Part shown: positions 44,777 to 55,792 of the stretch, piece by piece | Layout of the letters: every line of letters starts with the position of its first letter | How positions within the stretch are numbered: the stretch's first letter is position 1 | Assembly (NCBI RefSeq): GCF_027244095.1 | Contig: NC_069659.1 | Coordinates: 92,607,501 to 92,671,500 of the forward strand | Reading direction: 5' to 3' | Length of the DNA stretch: 64,000 bases | From: Hemicordylus capensis | Lineage: Eukaryota > Chordata > Lepidosauria > Squamata > Cordylidae | Translations under genes and position numbers: made by a program | The notes under the pieces: model-generated | What the model was told of the DNA's origin: nothing | What the model saw: only the letters and a program-made list of their open reading frames with translations | Database searches by the model: none

Positions 44777-44954
44777 TTAACTACTTTATAATGCAGCCAC
44801 ATTTGGAATACTGCGGACAATTCTTGTTGCCCACCTGATAAAGTATATCATGGAGTTGAAAAGGGCACATAAAAGGGTAACAAATGTGTTTATGGGGTTG
44901 GAGTTCCTTTCCTGTAAGTGAAAAGTGAAAATGATTGAGGCATTTCATGGTCAA

Positions 44955-45255
44955 ATTAAGGGATGATTCTTATAATCAGAGTGAGTTGAAGAGGGGATCT
45001 GGGATCGTCAAACCACATAATCCCACAGAATGTATAGTGAGAACTCAGAGTTCTCTGTAGAAAACCTGGCTCAAACCTGGATCAAAAATCTAGAATCTTA
45101 TTACTGATCCAGGCTTGATTTGTTTCCTGTGGTAGAGAATTCCTGGTAAAACTCCGGGTTCTCATAACATGTGCTGCGGGAGCACGTGTGGCTCAGGGAT
45201 CCCAGATGTCCACTTCAACTCTATTCACATTGTCCACTTCAACTCACATTGTTGT
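44955..45255. mobile_element. Foldback MITE, decayed
   Basis: GAGTGAGTTGAAGAGGGGATC is mirrored by GATCCCAGATGTCCACTTCA. Inner pairs AACCTGGATC/GATCCAGGCT and GAGAACTCAGAGTT/AACTCCGGGTTCTC. Ends uncertain. Confidence 0.5.
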
Positions 45256-45304
45256 GACAGCCAGTCCTAATGTTAACCACATCATTATCTTCTGCTTCTG
45301 TGTT

Positions 45305-45435
45305 ATTTATTTGTGTGTTTGTTGCATTTATATACCGATTTTATACTACATAAAATCTCAGAGGTGGTTTACAATCCAAATAACAACCAAAACCTAAAAA
45401 TCATATAAACAGATTAAAATTACCATAAATAAATT
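45305..45435 (-). mobile_element. L2-like LINE 3' end, antisense
   Basis: TTTATATACCGATTTTATAC…AGAGGTGGTTTACAATCC then an A-rich stretch: the antisense form of an L2-type terminus. Confidence 0.55.
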
Positions 45436-45699
45436 TTAATTTTATAGAACAACCATAGTAGGGGGTGATCTAGACTGGAGTAATGGTGTAGGTGGAAGGG
45501 TCCTTCAGTCATTTACTCCTGCTGAAAGTTATTTCCTTGAAGCACCCCCTTTGCTTCAACGGCACCTTCATGGGGAAATAGCTGCTTGGGGAAGGACTGA
45601 TTTTTTTTTTTAATGGGACAAGAGTTCAGAGCAAAAGAGTAATGTCACCCTCAATTAGCACTGTGGTCCCAATCATGATCAGTTTCTCCCCCATGTCTG

Positions 45700-48235
45700 C
45701 AAAACATTCAGGCAGGAAATGATTATGTGTTTAGTGACTTCTCTACCTTTAGCACAAACAAACAAATAAGGGTCAAACTAGATGTGCAATCTTGGGCTAA
45801 AGAGATTTGGAGTAAATTAGAAGAGTATATTGTCAACCTAATGTTATCTTTTCTGAAAGCTTCTGTTGTTATAGGGGGAAATCTCATTGCTAAAATAAGC
45901 CCAAATGATGTGGCCCTATACACACATTTTCACAGTTCTCCTCCTGAAAGTGATGGGGTTAATTTCCTTCTAATATGACAGTCCAAAGATAAGAACTGTA
46001 ATTATGTGAGGCTTTTTCTTGCACAAATAATCAATAGATTTGGCCTTTTTTATTGTGAATGGAGAGGTTGATAGAGATAGAAACAGGGAATATACATTCT
46101 GGTCGGGCTCAGGTGCTGGTGTCATCAATTGCATTATTGTTTCTCGTAATCTGCTCAATTTAATAGTTCAGCAAACAGTAGGATGTCATCCTGACAGCAA
46201 CCATCTCCCTATAATTGTGTTTTTAAAGGCTATGAAACAGAATATACATAAGGATGGTGAATTTTAGCCAGCCATTTTGGCTGACATTAGGCCCACTTGA
46301 ATCAGATGGTCTGCAAGACATCTTGACAAAGCAATTTTGGAACTCCATAATTTGGAGATTTTTCTTCAGCTCCACTCCTCTATAATAATAACAACAGATA
46401 CACCTGATTTGGTCCTAGAGCTGTTTCAAAAGCTGATCCAGTCTTTGCAGGATCCTTTGTCAAGCCAAAGCTCAGTTAGAACACAAACTTACATTTCCAA
46501 ATCTAAACTTTGGTTTGACTAGGATTGTATTTCTGCCAAGATCTCTCTGATAGCAAATGGAAAACTATACAGAGCCAACAATATGTCAATATTTCTACAC
46601 ACATTATACCTCCAGAAAAATACAAAGCATTACTAAGGAAGAAAAAGATGCTTGCACAGAGAGATACTTGGCAGCCACGAATCCATGCCTCTAGGACTAA
46701 TGATTCAGCCACTATTTGGCATATAACAGTGGGCTGTCTTCATGGCAGAGTGCCCAGATCGGCTTGCCATATTTCAGCCAATACCTGGGAAGTGTATTTC
46801 CGCTCTATTTGTGCAGTTGAATCCAGCTATTCTTGCCATTTAAAATTAATATAGAACCTTTACCAGATTGGCCTCCAATTACCACTTCTGAGATAGTTAA
46901 ACTAGCAGCCAATCTGAAAGCTGGAAAAGCTCCAGGAGATATAATCCTCCGGAACAGATTAAAGCTAATATAGAGTGGTGGCTACATATCTTGCAATTCT
47001 TTTTACTATTATTGATTGAACAGCGTGTGTTCATAAGGACTGGGGCCAAACCATCACCATCCCCATTTTTATAAAGTGGAAGAAATTCTACCCAGCCAAC
47101 TATCATCCAATCAATTTGCTGAGTATTATCAGCAAGCTATATGCAAGACATCTGTATTGAGAATTACTGGATTGGACTGACCAAGAAAACATCCTGGCAG
47201 AGTAACTGGTTGGTTTTAGGACAAACTAGGCAACCTTGGACCAGGGCTTAATTTTACACCATGTAGTGGAAAAATTTATTGTCAATCCCAAAGGAATTCT
47301 TTATGCATCTTTTACAGATTTTAAATGTACTTTTGATCTTATCCCAAGGGATAGACTTTTGAGAATGTTTGAGTCATCTTCTATAGACTAGTGATTTTTA
47401 TTGCTTATTCGTAACCTTTACAATAATACTTACCTTCGGGGGAGATGCAATCATCAAGGCCAACTGTCTGATTCAGTACCAACCCTGAAGGGTGTAAAAC
47501 AAGGGTGTATACTAGATCCTCTACTGTTTAATTTTTAACTCATTGGTTATATTAACTTTCACCAGTCTGTTTTCACACACACACCCAAGCTAGCTAATAA
47601 ACCCTCTCTGTACTTTTATATGTGGATGATACAGTAATGCTATCTCAGACACCAATTGGACTGAGGAGAATTTTATGGGCTTTTGCCACCTGTTGTAATT
47701 ATGAATTATTACCAAAAGACAAAAGTAATGATCTTTGCTAAGAGATCAGTTAAGCATAGGTGGCAAATAAATGGAAACAACATTGAGCAGGTACTAATGT
47801 GCTATAAGTACTGTATATGCTGGTTGTTTTCCACATATCAGGCTCCTGGAAGTTGCAAATTAAAAGGCAAGCGCCCAGAGGAGTATTACTGCATCCTCAG
47901 ATTCTTCCGTACTAGTAAAGGACACCATATTCCCTCAGCTGTTAAAGTGTTTGAGGCAAAAGCAGTAGCATAATTACTATTTGGTACCCAACTGTGTGCC
48001 TACCATAACTATTGGTAGGCCTATTGGAGGTTACCCAATGGAGGTTGTTCAATCCAAATTCCTCAGAGCTATCTTTTCAGTTTCAGCTTTGCGTTTGGAG
48101 TCGGATCTAATGACCGTTGAGGCTTGGGCCTGGCTTTACCTTTTCAATTTTTGGCTTAAGCTAATATTATTTCCAGGTGGCCTGGCTCCTTTAACTCTGG
48201 TGACTTCCAAACTGTTTGGAGGATGTCCTTGGTAG
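45700..48235 (+). mobile_element. APE-type LINE relic, endonuclease to C-terminus
   Basis: Frames along the plus strand give the second half of an endonuclease (VVIGGNLIAKIS near 45870; FWSGSGAGVINCIIVSRNLL near 46100; DSNHLPI near 46190). Reverse-transcriptase pieces follow (AANLKAGKAPGD near 46910; LKGVKQGCILDPLLFN near 47490-47530; LYVDDTVML near 47620). A C-terminal block ends it (QSKFLRAIFSVSALRLESDL, WAWLYLFNFWLKL near 48050-48160). Stops and shifts are frequent. Same family as the fragment at 43607, with the active-site YVDD still readable. Confidence 0.75.
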
Positions 48236-48244
48236 AAAAATGTT

Positions 48245-48610
48245 TGCCATATGAGGGAGGGTGACTCGGGGGGGGTGCCTTTAAAAAGTGATTACCAGCA
48301 GTACCATGGGCACCTGCAAGCTGCTGCAAGCAGTAGTGCCCTTCCTGGCATCCTGTGTAGTGGCTGTCATGGCTCCGGCACTCACCTGGCCTTGGCACGT
48401 GTGTGGAGGCCATTTGCATGGTCAGCATGGTGTTGCTAACCAAGCAAATGGCCTCCACACATGTCCAGAGGCCAGGTGAGTGTCAGAGCCGTGACAGCTG
48501 CCAACTGGGATGCCAGGCAGGACACTGCTGCTTGCAGCAGCTTGCAGGTGCCTGCGATACTACCAGTAATCACTTTTTAATGTTGCCTCTTGCTGCCCCC
48601 CCCCACCCAC
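48245..48610. mobile_element. Foldback MITE, about 0.36 kb
   Basis: AAAGTGATTACCAGCAGTA is mirrored by TACTACCAGTAATCACTTTT. Inner pairs include CACCTGCAAGCTGCTGCAAG/CTTGCAGCAGCTTGCAGGTG and CACACGTG…CACATGT around the centre near 48425. Related in layout to the element at 9869. Confidence 0.75.
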
Positions 48611-48649
48611 TGGCATTGGGTTTACCCCATTTTTTAATACCGTTTGAGG

Positions 48650-49100
48650 CTATTCTCACAATGGGGGGAAACCGGGCTAAAGGAGCCCAGCCTGGTTTTT
48701 CCTCATTGTGAGAACCACCAGGCTCACGGGTGACCCGGTGGTTCTCTGGTGGCTAGCCCACCAAAGTAGCCCTCCCTTTAAATGAGGTTAGTGGAGTGAG
48801 TGCTTTGCTACCCCCATTTTGGCGATAGTTGCTGCAGAACAGCTCCATGCTGACTCATGAGGAGACCCATGCCGGAAGGCAGAAACAAGTCTCCCGGTTT
48901 CAGGGGTCTCCCCAGAATGCCCCGCACAATCACGCAAGGCATCCTGGGACTTCCAGGGCCCAGGCGGACCCCGATCCCCACAGCCCCTACTAGCTCCGTG
49001 ACAGAGCTGGTAGTCGTGTGGGCAGCCGATCTGGACACCCAGGCCTCAGCGGGTGATCGTCTGCAGGGAGAGCAGGCTAAGCCTGCTCTCCCCACCAAAG
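48650..49100 (+). mobile_element. GAGGC-ended foldback MITE, right end lost
   Basis: Starts GAGGCTATTCTCACAATG, then AAACCGGGCTAAAGGAGCCC and CTCATTGTGAGAACC. The body shares CTCATGAGGAGACCC and GGGAGAGCAGGCTAAGCCTG with the other copies. The terminal inverted end is not found before unrelated sequence starts. Confidence 0.75.
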
Positions 49101-49635
49101 CCTCCCAGGATCTACATACCGCTTGTGTATAGAGCCTCTTTGAATACTACTGTTTGGCTCTGCCCTCCTTGGTCGGCTACTAGCCTGGCATGCCAAACAT
49201 TTTTGCAAGCATCTCTACCTATGATGATGGTATAACATTCCTGTAAAACCAGAGTAATATATTCTGTGCCATAACATGAATGCAAGTAGGAAAACCACAA
49301 ACTACCATAATTCCAGTTGGTTTAGCTAGTATTCTCCTCCCTCAACTTCCAGTGAGGTTACAAGGCATGATGCCAACAATTTCAGCAAACAGCCCAGTAT
49401 TTTCATCATCTTAGCACGTGTCAGTGTGACACATATCATGTATGCAGCATTATACAATGTTTATTCCGAAGTAATCCCTATTATATTCAATGGGTCTTGC
49501 TCCCTAGTAAGTATATTTGAGATTACAGTTGAAGGCTAAAGTAAAAAAAGGGATCTTAATACTATAAAATGACTGCATTACTTTATAAAATGTTTCTATA
49601 CAAAATTCACTGAAACTGTTTTAGCCTATGAGATT

Positions 49636-49902
49636 TGTAAAGGTAAAGTGTGCCGTCAAGTCAATTTCAACTCCTGGCACCCACAGAGCCCTGTGGTTTA
49701 CTTTGGTAGAATACAGGAGGGGTTTACCATTGCCTCTTCCCGCAAAGTATGAGATGATACCTTTCAGCATCTTCCTATATCGCTGCTGCCCGATATAGGT
49801 GTTTCCCATAGTCTGGTAAACATACCAGACTATTTGAATTTGAACCGGCAACCTCTGGCTTGATCATCAAGTCAATTCCCCGCTGCGCCATTAGGTGGCT
49901 TA
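49636..49902 (-). mobile_element. Sauria-type SINE, antisense, full length, with target duplication
   Basis: The minus strand reads the tRNA-like head GCCACCTAATGGCGCAGCGG with B box GGTTCAAATTC, the middle ATATCGGGCAGCAGCGATAT and the tail ending in GACTTGACGGCAC. Flanked by TATGAGATTTGTA on both sides (left copy about 49627-49639, right copy about 49901-49914). Confidence 0.85.
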
Positions 49903-50371
49903 TGAGATTTGTAGCTAACCCCAGTCATACGGTTTGGCTCTCTCTTGATGCATATAATAGAAGTAGTCACTGCTGTAGAACACTGGGGGACAGGAATACC
50001 CATGCCCTTACCAGTAACTGGGGCAATCCTTTCATGAGGCAAGGTGAGGAGGTCGCATCACACAGCAGACTTCTGGGGCAGCAGCAAGAGGCTCTCCCAC
50101 TGACATTGGAGCAGTTCTTCAGGACTGATCTGGCTCTTGCAAGCTTTACAGAGAGCACTTCTCCACACACTCTTGGCAAAGCTTCCAAGAAGTACAAGGA
50201 GAGAAAAGGAGGCTGCTGACAACCTCCCCTCCTCTCCACCCACCCGCCCCCATCTCTTTCAAAGTTAGTGAGGGGCTAGCCCACACCAGGGGTATGGGAC
50301 AAGGCAGCATTTGACATCTCACCTTGGATGCTGCAATGCCTTGAGATGCCCCTGCTATTAACCACGGAGAG

Positions 50372-50446
50372 GCAATATTCTGTACTGACTGAGGCACCCT
50401 CTTCCTCCACGAAAGAAGAGGGTGTCTCAATCAGTACAGAATATGC
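50372..50446. repeat. Hairpin
   Basis: ATTCTGTACTGACTGAGGCA…CTTC and GAAG…TGTCTCAATCAGTACAGAAT form a stem of about 33 bp around CCTCCACGAAA. Function unknown; lies between the arms of the inverted duplication. Confidence 0.75.
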
Positions 50447-50451
50447 ATGTT

Positions 50452-50530
50452 CAGGGGTGTGGCAAGGTTGGCGTGGGGCCTGGAATGAAAGGTGAAGATG
50501 GGCCCCTGCCTGCTTCCTTCTTCTTCAGAG
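50452..50530 (+). mobile_element. hAT-like MITE fragment
   Basis: Starts CAGGGGTGTGGCAAGGTTGG and has GATGGGCCCCTGCC, as in the 43986 element. The other end is not seen. Confidence 0.45.
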
Positions 50531-50871
50531 AGGTGTGAGGGGGAGCGCAAAGAGCTCACCATTCCATCAAGAGAGAGCCAAACCGTATGACTGGGGTTAG
50601 CTACAAATCTCATAAGCCACCTAATGGTGCAGTGGGGAATTGACTTGATGATCAAGCCAGAGGTTGCCGGTTCAAATTCCTGCTGGTATGTTTGTGAGAA
50701 GAGAATTGTGAGAAGAGTTCCTGAGCTTTGCAGCTAGCAAGAAAGAAGCAGGTTGGACTATGTGTGCTGCTTCTTTTATTCCATGATATAATGTTGTTAC
50801 GACTGGCAAGTTGTCCCTATGTTGGCGGATCACTTGTTAATGGAACAGAATGGACAGCTGAGGTTTCCTTA

Positions 50872-51016
50872 GGAACATAGGAAGCTGTCTTATACTGGGT
50901 CAGCAGTGGGTCTCCAAGGTTTCTGGCAGGAGTCTTTCCCAGCCCTACCTGGAGATGGCGGGGGGGACCTTCTGCATGCAAAGCAGATGTTCTACCACTG
51001 AGCTGCAGACCTAATA
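50872..51016 (-). mobile_element. tRNA-derived SINE, antisense
   Basis: The minus strand begins GTCTGCAGCTCAGTGGTAGA (A box) with ATGCAGAAGGTC, then the tail ending CCTATGTTCCT. The head resembles tRNA-Ala; the tail is shared with the composite SINE. Confidence 0.75.
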
Positions 51017-52268
51017 CATTCATTCATGAACAAATGCTTATAGAGAGAAAGTTCATCTTGCTGCCTAAGCTGTAAGTTTTTATTTTGCTGAGTCATTCTG
51101 TGAACTTTCTTTGGTTATTAGGTAGAGCCTATCAGATTCAGCATTGCGGAGTCCCTAATAGATACAATCAGCTCCAGCACAAATGATGTCAATATCTCAC
51201 TTAATCCAGTCTGTACGTTACTAATAAAACCACCTAATCTGAATCACGGCTTTGTGCTGACATGACAGCAACTTGGGTGATGCAACAATGACTCAGTGTT
51301 GTGGTCCCCACTTACTTTAAAAAGCACTTGTCCCAATTTGTAAGTTTAAGGGTGATGAGGTATTGGGGGAACTTGCTCAGCGGATATCTGCATGGTTCCT
51401 CTTTATGAGGGGTCAGGGAGTGTACTGTGGGAAACCTTGCAAAACACAGAAGAGAATGACCACAGAGCACTGCAAGAAGACTGAAAGATGCACTACATGA
51501 CATGAGGACAAAGAGACAAAACAGAATAAGGATGCATCTGGACACAATTCTAATTGTGTAAGGAGAATTGTCTAATTGTCTAAGGAGAAAGTCCTGATTG
51601 CATAGACATCCCCCCCCCCCGACATATAATTCTTTGTGGAAAGGGTTCCCTGGAGGAAAGTTTGAAAGACACTGGATTAGAGGTCAACTAGTCCATCCTA
51701 AGGTTCACAGAAGGCAAATTTTGCAATCAGCTGTTTCCAGCAGACCTAAGGATTCATTGTCTGAACTCTGACTCAAAATATTGTACCCCACAAAGAACAT
51801 TTGTCTGAGTACTTTTATTGTAATGCATTTTTTTATCCCCTCTGGCCGAACTCAAAGAATGCAGCTTTCAGTGTTTGATTTGAGTTTAACAATCCGCAGA
51901 ACCATAACTGATCTGATGTATTGGGGGAGAGCCAGCACTTTACACACACAGTTGAACACATATTGGATTCAGTGATGTCTTCATCAATAAGGTACATTTG
52001 ATAGCTCTGTGCTGTTTTCATTCTGGGAGAGGAGGGAGGGCTAGGAGAAAGAAAGCCCATATATACTTCAGAAATGATTTTGCTTGTAAAGGCTTGTTTC
52101 TGTTCTCTGTGCCCTTGCAGCTTCCAGCAAGTTAAGAACTGGTTGAATGTTCAAGGACACATTAATGTTCAGGCAGGACTGAGCTTGCTTTGCTACATGA
52201 TATTTGTTTAACTCAAAAGCAGCCTTTTTATTAAAATGGCTTTTGGACAATCTAAAGGATCATTCATA
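51017..52268. other. Intergenic, no recognised feature
   Basis: Mixed sequence with a C-run at 51610-51619. No repeat or coding family was recognised. Confidence 0.3.
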
Positions 52269-52506
52269 GAGGTCATTCACACAATCAAAAACTGTGCTCT
52301 ACCCTGTATGTGTGTGTTGCCAATTTCCAGTTGTGTGGAAGCAAAGTAAGAGGAAAACCTGGGTAGGAGTGATTGTGTGGAAGCAAGGTAGGAGGAAAGC
52401 TATCCAGGTTTTCCTCCTACCTTGCTAGCCACACAACCAAAAATTGGGAGCACACCAGCTCCCAAACCCAGGTAGAACCCAGTTTTTGTTTGTGTGACTG
52501 ACCTCA
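52269..52506. mobile_element. Foldback MITE (GAGGTCATTCACAC ends)
   Basis: Ends GAGGTCATTCACACAATCAA and TTTGTGTGACTGACCTC are inverted. The arms share GGAAGCAAGGTAGGAGGAAA / TTTTCCTCCTACCTTGC around a centre near 52400. Flanking triplets are ATA and ACA. Same family as 55465-55710. Confidence 0.85.
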
Positions 52507-53348
52507 CAGTATAAACCAGCCCCAGGATGTTTATTGATAAGGCTCTACAGAACACTTAGCAACTGTACTGGTCTGTTTGAATTGGAAGTTTAGGTTTCTT
52601 AGTTTACTGTTGGGTGTGTGGCGGGGGGATAGCTTCACTCAGCATTGTTGTGAGTTGCTCAGGTTCCTCATATAGGACTGCAGTGGGCTTCCATTACTTT
52701 GACCCCTGATGACCACACTGAGAGGGTCCAGCTGAACATTCCATGCAAACATGTGTATTGAAATGCAAATGGCCATGCTTGCTATAGAAAAGGGGGTGAC
52801 TTGGCATGGAAAAGTGTGCTTGTATGCACTTGAATCTTCCTTGCTCACCATTTTTGAGCTGCAGCTTCTCCCTTCTGTGGCTTCCCTGCTTCCCGCCCCT
52901 TGCTGGACTTCCATATATGTGTTTGCAAGGGTAAACATGCATCTGGAACTTGAGAGAGAAAGTCAGTGGAAAGTGGGGAGGCAGAGAAAATGTTAACCAC
53001 CCTCTAGCTACCTGCTTCTCTGATCCAAGCCACTTCCTCCTAAAATGGATTTTCTGTAATATAAGCCACAAGAGTTTTGTCACATGTGCTAAGCTTTAGT
53101 TAGGCCTCCGTGGTGAAAATATCCTTTAAAGGAGCCAAATCTTTTTATTAATATTACACTGAAAGACATTAGATATCTGGACTGGGACAGCAGTCTGAAC
53201 TGTGACTGTGGTCTCTCCCAGTCTTCCTTCTGGCTGCTCATCTGTTGTTATTCTTTCTAATTGCAATAACATTGAGCACCTGGGCCAACTGCCTCATAGG
53301 GTACGTAAGAGTCACCTGGTGGGTCGTCCCCCCCAACTTCTGGCCCTT

Positions 53349-53478
53349 AGGAACATAGGAAGCTGCCATATACTGAGTCAGACCATTGGTCTATCTAGCT
53401 CAGTAGTGTCTTCACAGACTGGCAGCAGCTTCTCCAAGGTTGCAGGCAGGAATCTCTCTCAGCCCTATCTTGGAAAAA
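53349..53478 (-). mobile_element. Composite-SINE tail, antisense
   Basis: GGAACATAGGAAGCTGCCAT…AGCAGCTTCTCCAAGG matches the first ~130 bp of the 38957 copy, then breaks off. Confidence 0.75.
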
Positions 53479-53482
53479 CCTA

Positions 53483-54767
53483 CATTGGGCCCCTCAGAGT
53501 TAAGCAACCATAGACCTATCTCTAATCTCCCATGGTTGGACAAGGTGATTGAGAGGGTGGTGGCCTCTCAGCCCCAGGCAGTCCTGGAGGAAACAGATTA
53601 TCTAGACCCATTTCAGATTAGTTTTAGAGAGGGCTATGGGGTTGAGACTGCCTTGGTCGGCCTGATGGATGATCTCCAGTTAGGTACTGGCAGAGGGAGT
53701 GTGACTCTGCTGATCCTTTTGGATCCCTTGGCAGCTTTCGATACCATCGACCATGGTGTCCGTCTGGGTCACCTGAGGGAGTTGGAATTAGGTGGCACTT
53801 TTTTACAGTGGTTCTATTCCTGTCTCTTGGCTAGATTCCAGATGGTGTTTCTTAGAGATTGTAGCTCTTGCAAAGCAAGAGTTTCTGAGCCGGGTTTCAC
53901 GATCAGTGAGACCCGGTTTAGAACGGTGAGTGGGGAGGGAGCCCTAGGCGGCCGGATCGGCTGCCCACACAATTGCTGGCTCCATGATGGAGCCGGCAGG
54001 GGCTGGGGAGCTTGGGGGCCACATGGCCCCTGGAAGCTCCAGTATGCCCTTCGCGGGTGCGCAAGGCATACTGGAGAGGACTCCGGAGCCGGAGGGCCGC
54101 TTTTTGCCTCCCCTTCAGGGGTCTACTTGTGAGTAGCCATGCCGCACTACTCACGGCGTGTGAGTAGCAAACCCGGGCTTCGGGGAGGGCTACTAAAGCG
54201 GGCTAGCTGCTCTTAAGCTACCGGGCTCGCCTGCAAGCCCGGTGGTTTACACGGTCAGGCAAAATCGGACTAGGCTCCACACATTTTGCCTGATTGTGAG
54301 AATAGCCCCACTATATGGAGTTCCACAAGGCTTCATGCTGTCTCCAATACTCTTTAACATCTACATGAAACTGCTGGGAAAGATCATCAGAAGATTTGAT
54401 GCAGGGTGTTATCAATTTGCTGATGACACCCAAATCTATTTCTCGCTATCAACTTCATCAGGAAATAGCATAACTTTCCTAAATGTCTGTTTGGAGGCAA
54501 TAATGGGCTGGATGGGGGATAACAAACTGAAGTTGAATCCAGTTGAAGCCGGCATGTCTGGTGGCAACTCAGGGCCAGGCCTTCTCTGTGGATGCCCCAG
54601 GGTTTTGGAATACACTCCTTGTCAAAATAAGAGCTTCTCCATATCTGATTGCTTTTTAAAATACCCTTTTAGAAAATTCTGTGAATTTTTAAAAATTGTT
54701 TTTATTCTGTGAAAGTGTTTTAATTGTGCTTATTTTATTTTTATATTGTGATTTGGATTATATACAC
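53483..54767 (+). mobile_element. L2-type LINE fragment, split by a MITE
   Basis: Reverse-transcriptase segments ISNLPWLDKVIERVVASQPQ, EETDYLDPFQISFREGYGVE and [17 protein letters not shown] precede the MITE at 53887-54309. GVPQGFMLSPILFNIYMKLL and [14 protein letters not shown] follow it. After about 54540 the sequence jumps to near-terminal L2 (GCCAGGCCTTCTCTGTGG), so some 500 bp are deleted. Confidence 0.85.
53887..54309 (-). mobile_element. GAGGC-ended foldback MITE in the L2
   Basis: Starts GAGCCGGGTTTCACGATCAG and ends TGATTGTGAGAATAGCCCC. Contains CTACTTGTGAGTAGCCATG and CCGGGCTCGCCTGCAAGCCC, mirrored to the 54771 copy. Flanking triplets TCT and ACT. Confidence 0.82.
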
Positions 54768-54770
54768 TAT

Positions 54771-55193
54771 GAGGCTATTCCCACGATCAACCGAAAATGG
54801 GCTAGGGGAGCCTAACCTGATTTCAGATGATCGTGGGAGCCACAGGCTTGCAGCCAAGCCTGGTTGCCTCCCAGCGGTTAACCCGCCTAAGTACCCCTCC
54901 CCTTAAACCGGGTTTGTGGAGCGAGTGCTGTGCAAACCCAGTTCTTCTGATCTTGATTAGCCATGGCGCGACTCCATGCCATGGCTACTCATGAGTAGAC
55001 CCCCGGAGGGGAGGTGAAAAGCTGCCTCTCTGCTCCAGGGGTCTCTCCAGTATGCCCTGCTCATGCGGCCCCTGGACTCCCCAGCCCCCACTGGCTCCGT
55101 CAAAGCGCTGGCAATCGTGTGCAGGGAGAGCGGGCTTAGTCCGCTCTCCCTACTTCCCTTCCCAAACCGGGTCTCACTGATTGTGAGACCCGG

Positions 55194-55196
<3 letters not shown>
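54771..55196 (+). mobile_element. GAGGC-ended foldback MITE
   Basis: Starts GAGGCTATTCCCACGATCAA and ends ACTGATTGTGAGACCCGGCTC. The body has CCATGGCTACTCATGAGTAG and GGGAGAGCGGGCTTAGTCCG. Flanking triplets TAT and TGT. Lies at the 3' end of the L2 fragment. Confidence 0.85.
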
Positions 55197-55239
<43 letters not shown>

Positions 55240-55265
55240 TATTCATTCATTCATTCATTCATTCG
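55197..55265. repeat. (TG)n and (ATTC)n simple repeats
   Basis: A TG run of about 40 bp (55197-55238) followed by ATTC repeats to 55265. Confidence 0.95.
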
Positions 55266-55735
55266 ATTTATGTACCACCCTTCCATAATGGTTCAGGGTG
55301 GTTTACAATAGGATAAAAACAATTAAAACCAGTTAACAATTAAAATCAAAACAGAATAAAACCAATTAAACATTCAAACAGCTAAAAACCCTGGAAAACT
55401 AGAGCAACCATTTAAAACAATGTAAAACAGTTTTAAAACCCTGGAAGGCCAGGCCAAACAGATAGAGATCATTCACACAATCGAAAACTGTGTTCTACCT
55501 GGGTTTGGGAACTGTGTGTACTCCCAATTTTTGATTGTGTGGAAGCAAGGTTAGAGGAAAACCTGGGTAGAAGTGATTGTGTGGAAGTAAGGTTGGAGAA
55601 AAAGCTACCCAGGTTTTCCTCTAACCTTGCTTCCACACAATCAAAAATTGGGAGTACACACAGTTTCCAAACCCAGGTAGAATACAGTTTTAGATTGTGT
55701 GAATGACCTCATAGTTTTAAAGGGCTCTCCTGTGT
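55262..55735 (-). mobile_element. L2 LINE 3' end, antisense, split by a MITE
   Basis: TACCACCCTTCCATAATGGT…GAAGGCCAGGCCAAACAGATA is the complement of the end of the L2 at 15190-15400. It resumes after 55710 with GTTTTAAAGGGCTCTCC. Confidence 0.85.
55465..55710. mobile_element. Foldback MITE (GAGGTCATTCACAC ends) with 3-bp target duplication
   Basis: Starts GAGATCATTCACACAATCG and ends TTGTGTGAATGACCTC. Flanked by ATA on both sides within a known L2 sequence (empty site CAGATAGGTTTT at the 15215 copy, read on the complement). Arms CCTGGGTAGAAGTGATTG / AGCTACCCAGG. Confidence 0.88.
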
Positions 55736-55745
55736 GTATATGTGT

Positions 55746-55752
55746 ACACACA

Positions 55753-55789
<37 letters not shown>
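55746..55789. repeat. (TG)n microsatellite
   Basis: ACACACACGTGTGTGTG… about 40 bp, mostly pure TG. Confidence 0.9.

Positions 55790-55792
<3 letters not shown>

Larger units (their letters stand above)
42576..44930 (+). mobile_element. CR1 LINE, plus strand, with several insertions
   Basis: CR1 reverse-transcriptase remnants (ALGLVLFNMVIDYLES-like near 42630; NLGVLVR…MKKANSMLGIMKKELK-like near 43440-43540; C-terminus HLIKYIMELKRAHKRVTNVF near 44835-44890). It is broken by a foldback MITE at 42726-43060, a SINE at 43151-43372 and a LINE at 43607-44776. A short duplicated segment (GGGATCA…GAAAGAA) lies at 43510-43590. Confidence 0.8.
49834..50680. repeat. Inverted duplication of SINE head plus flank
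   Basis: 49834-49950 (SINE head plus GAGATTTGTAGCTAACCCCA…TCTCTCTTGATG) recurs as its reverse complement at 50564-50680. About 610 bp of unique sequence separates the arms. Confidence 0.85.

Noticed and set aside
53440-54132. 230-codon frame on the plus strand
   Set aside because: It runs from a SINE tail through L2 reverse transcriptase into a MITE; a chance joining of three repeats.
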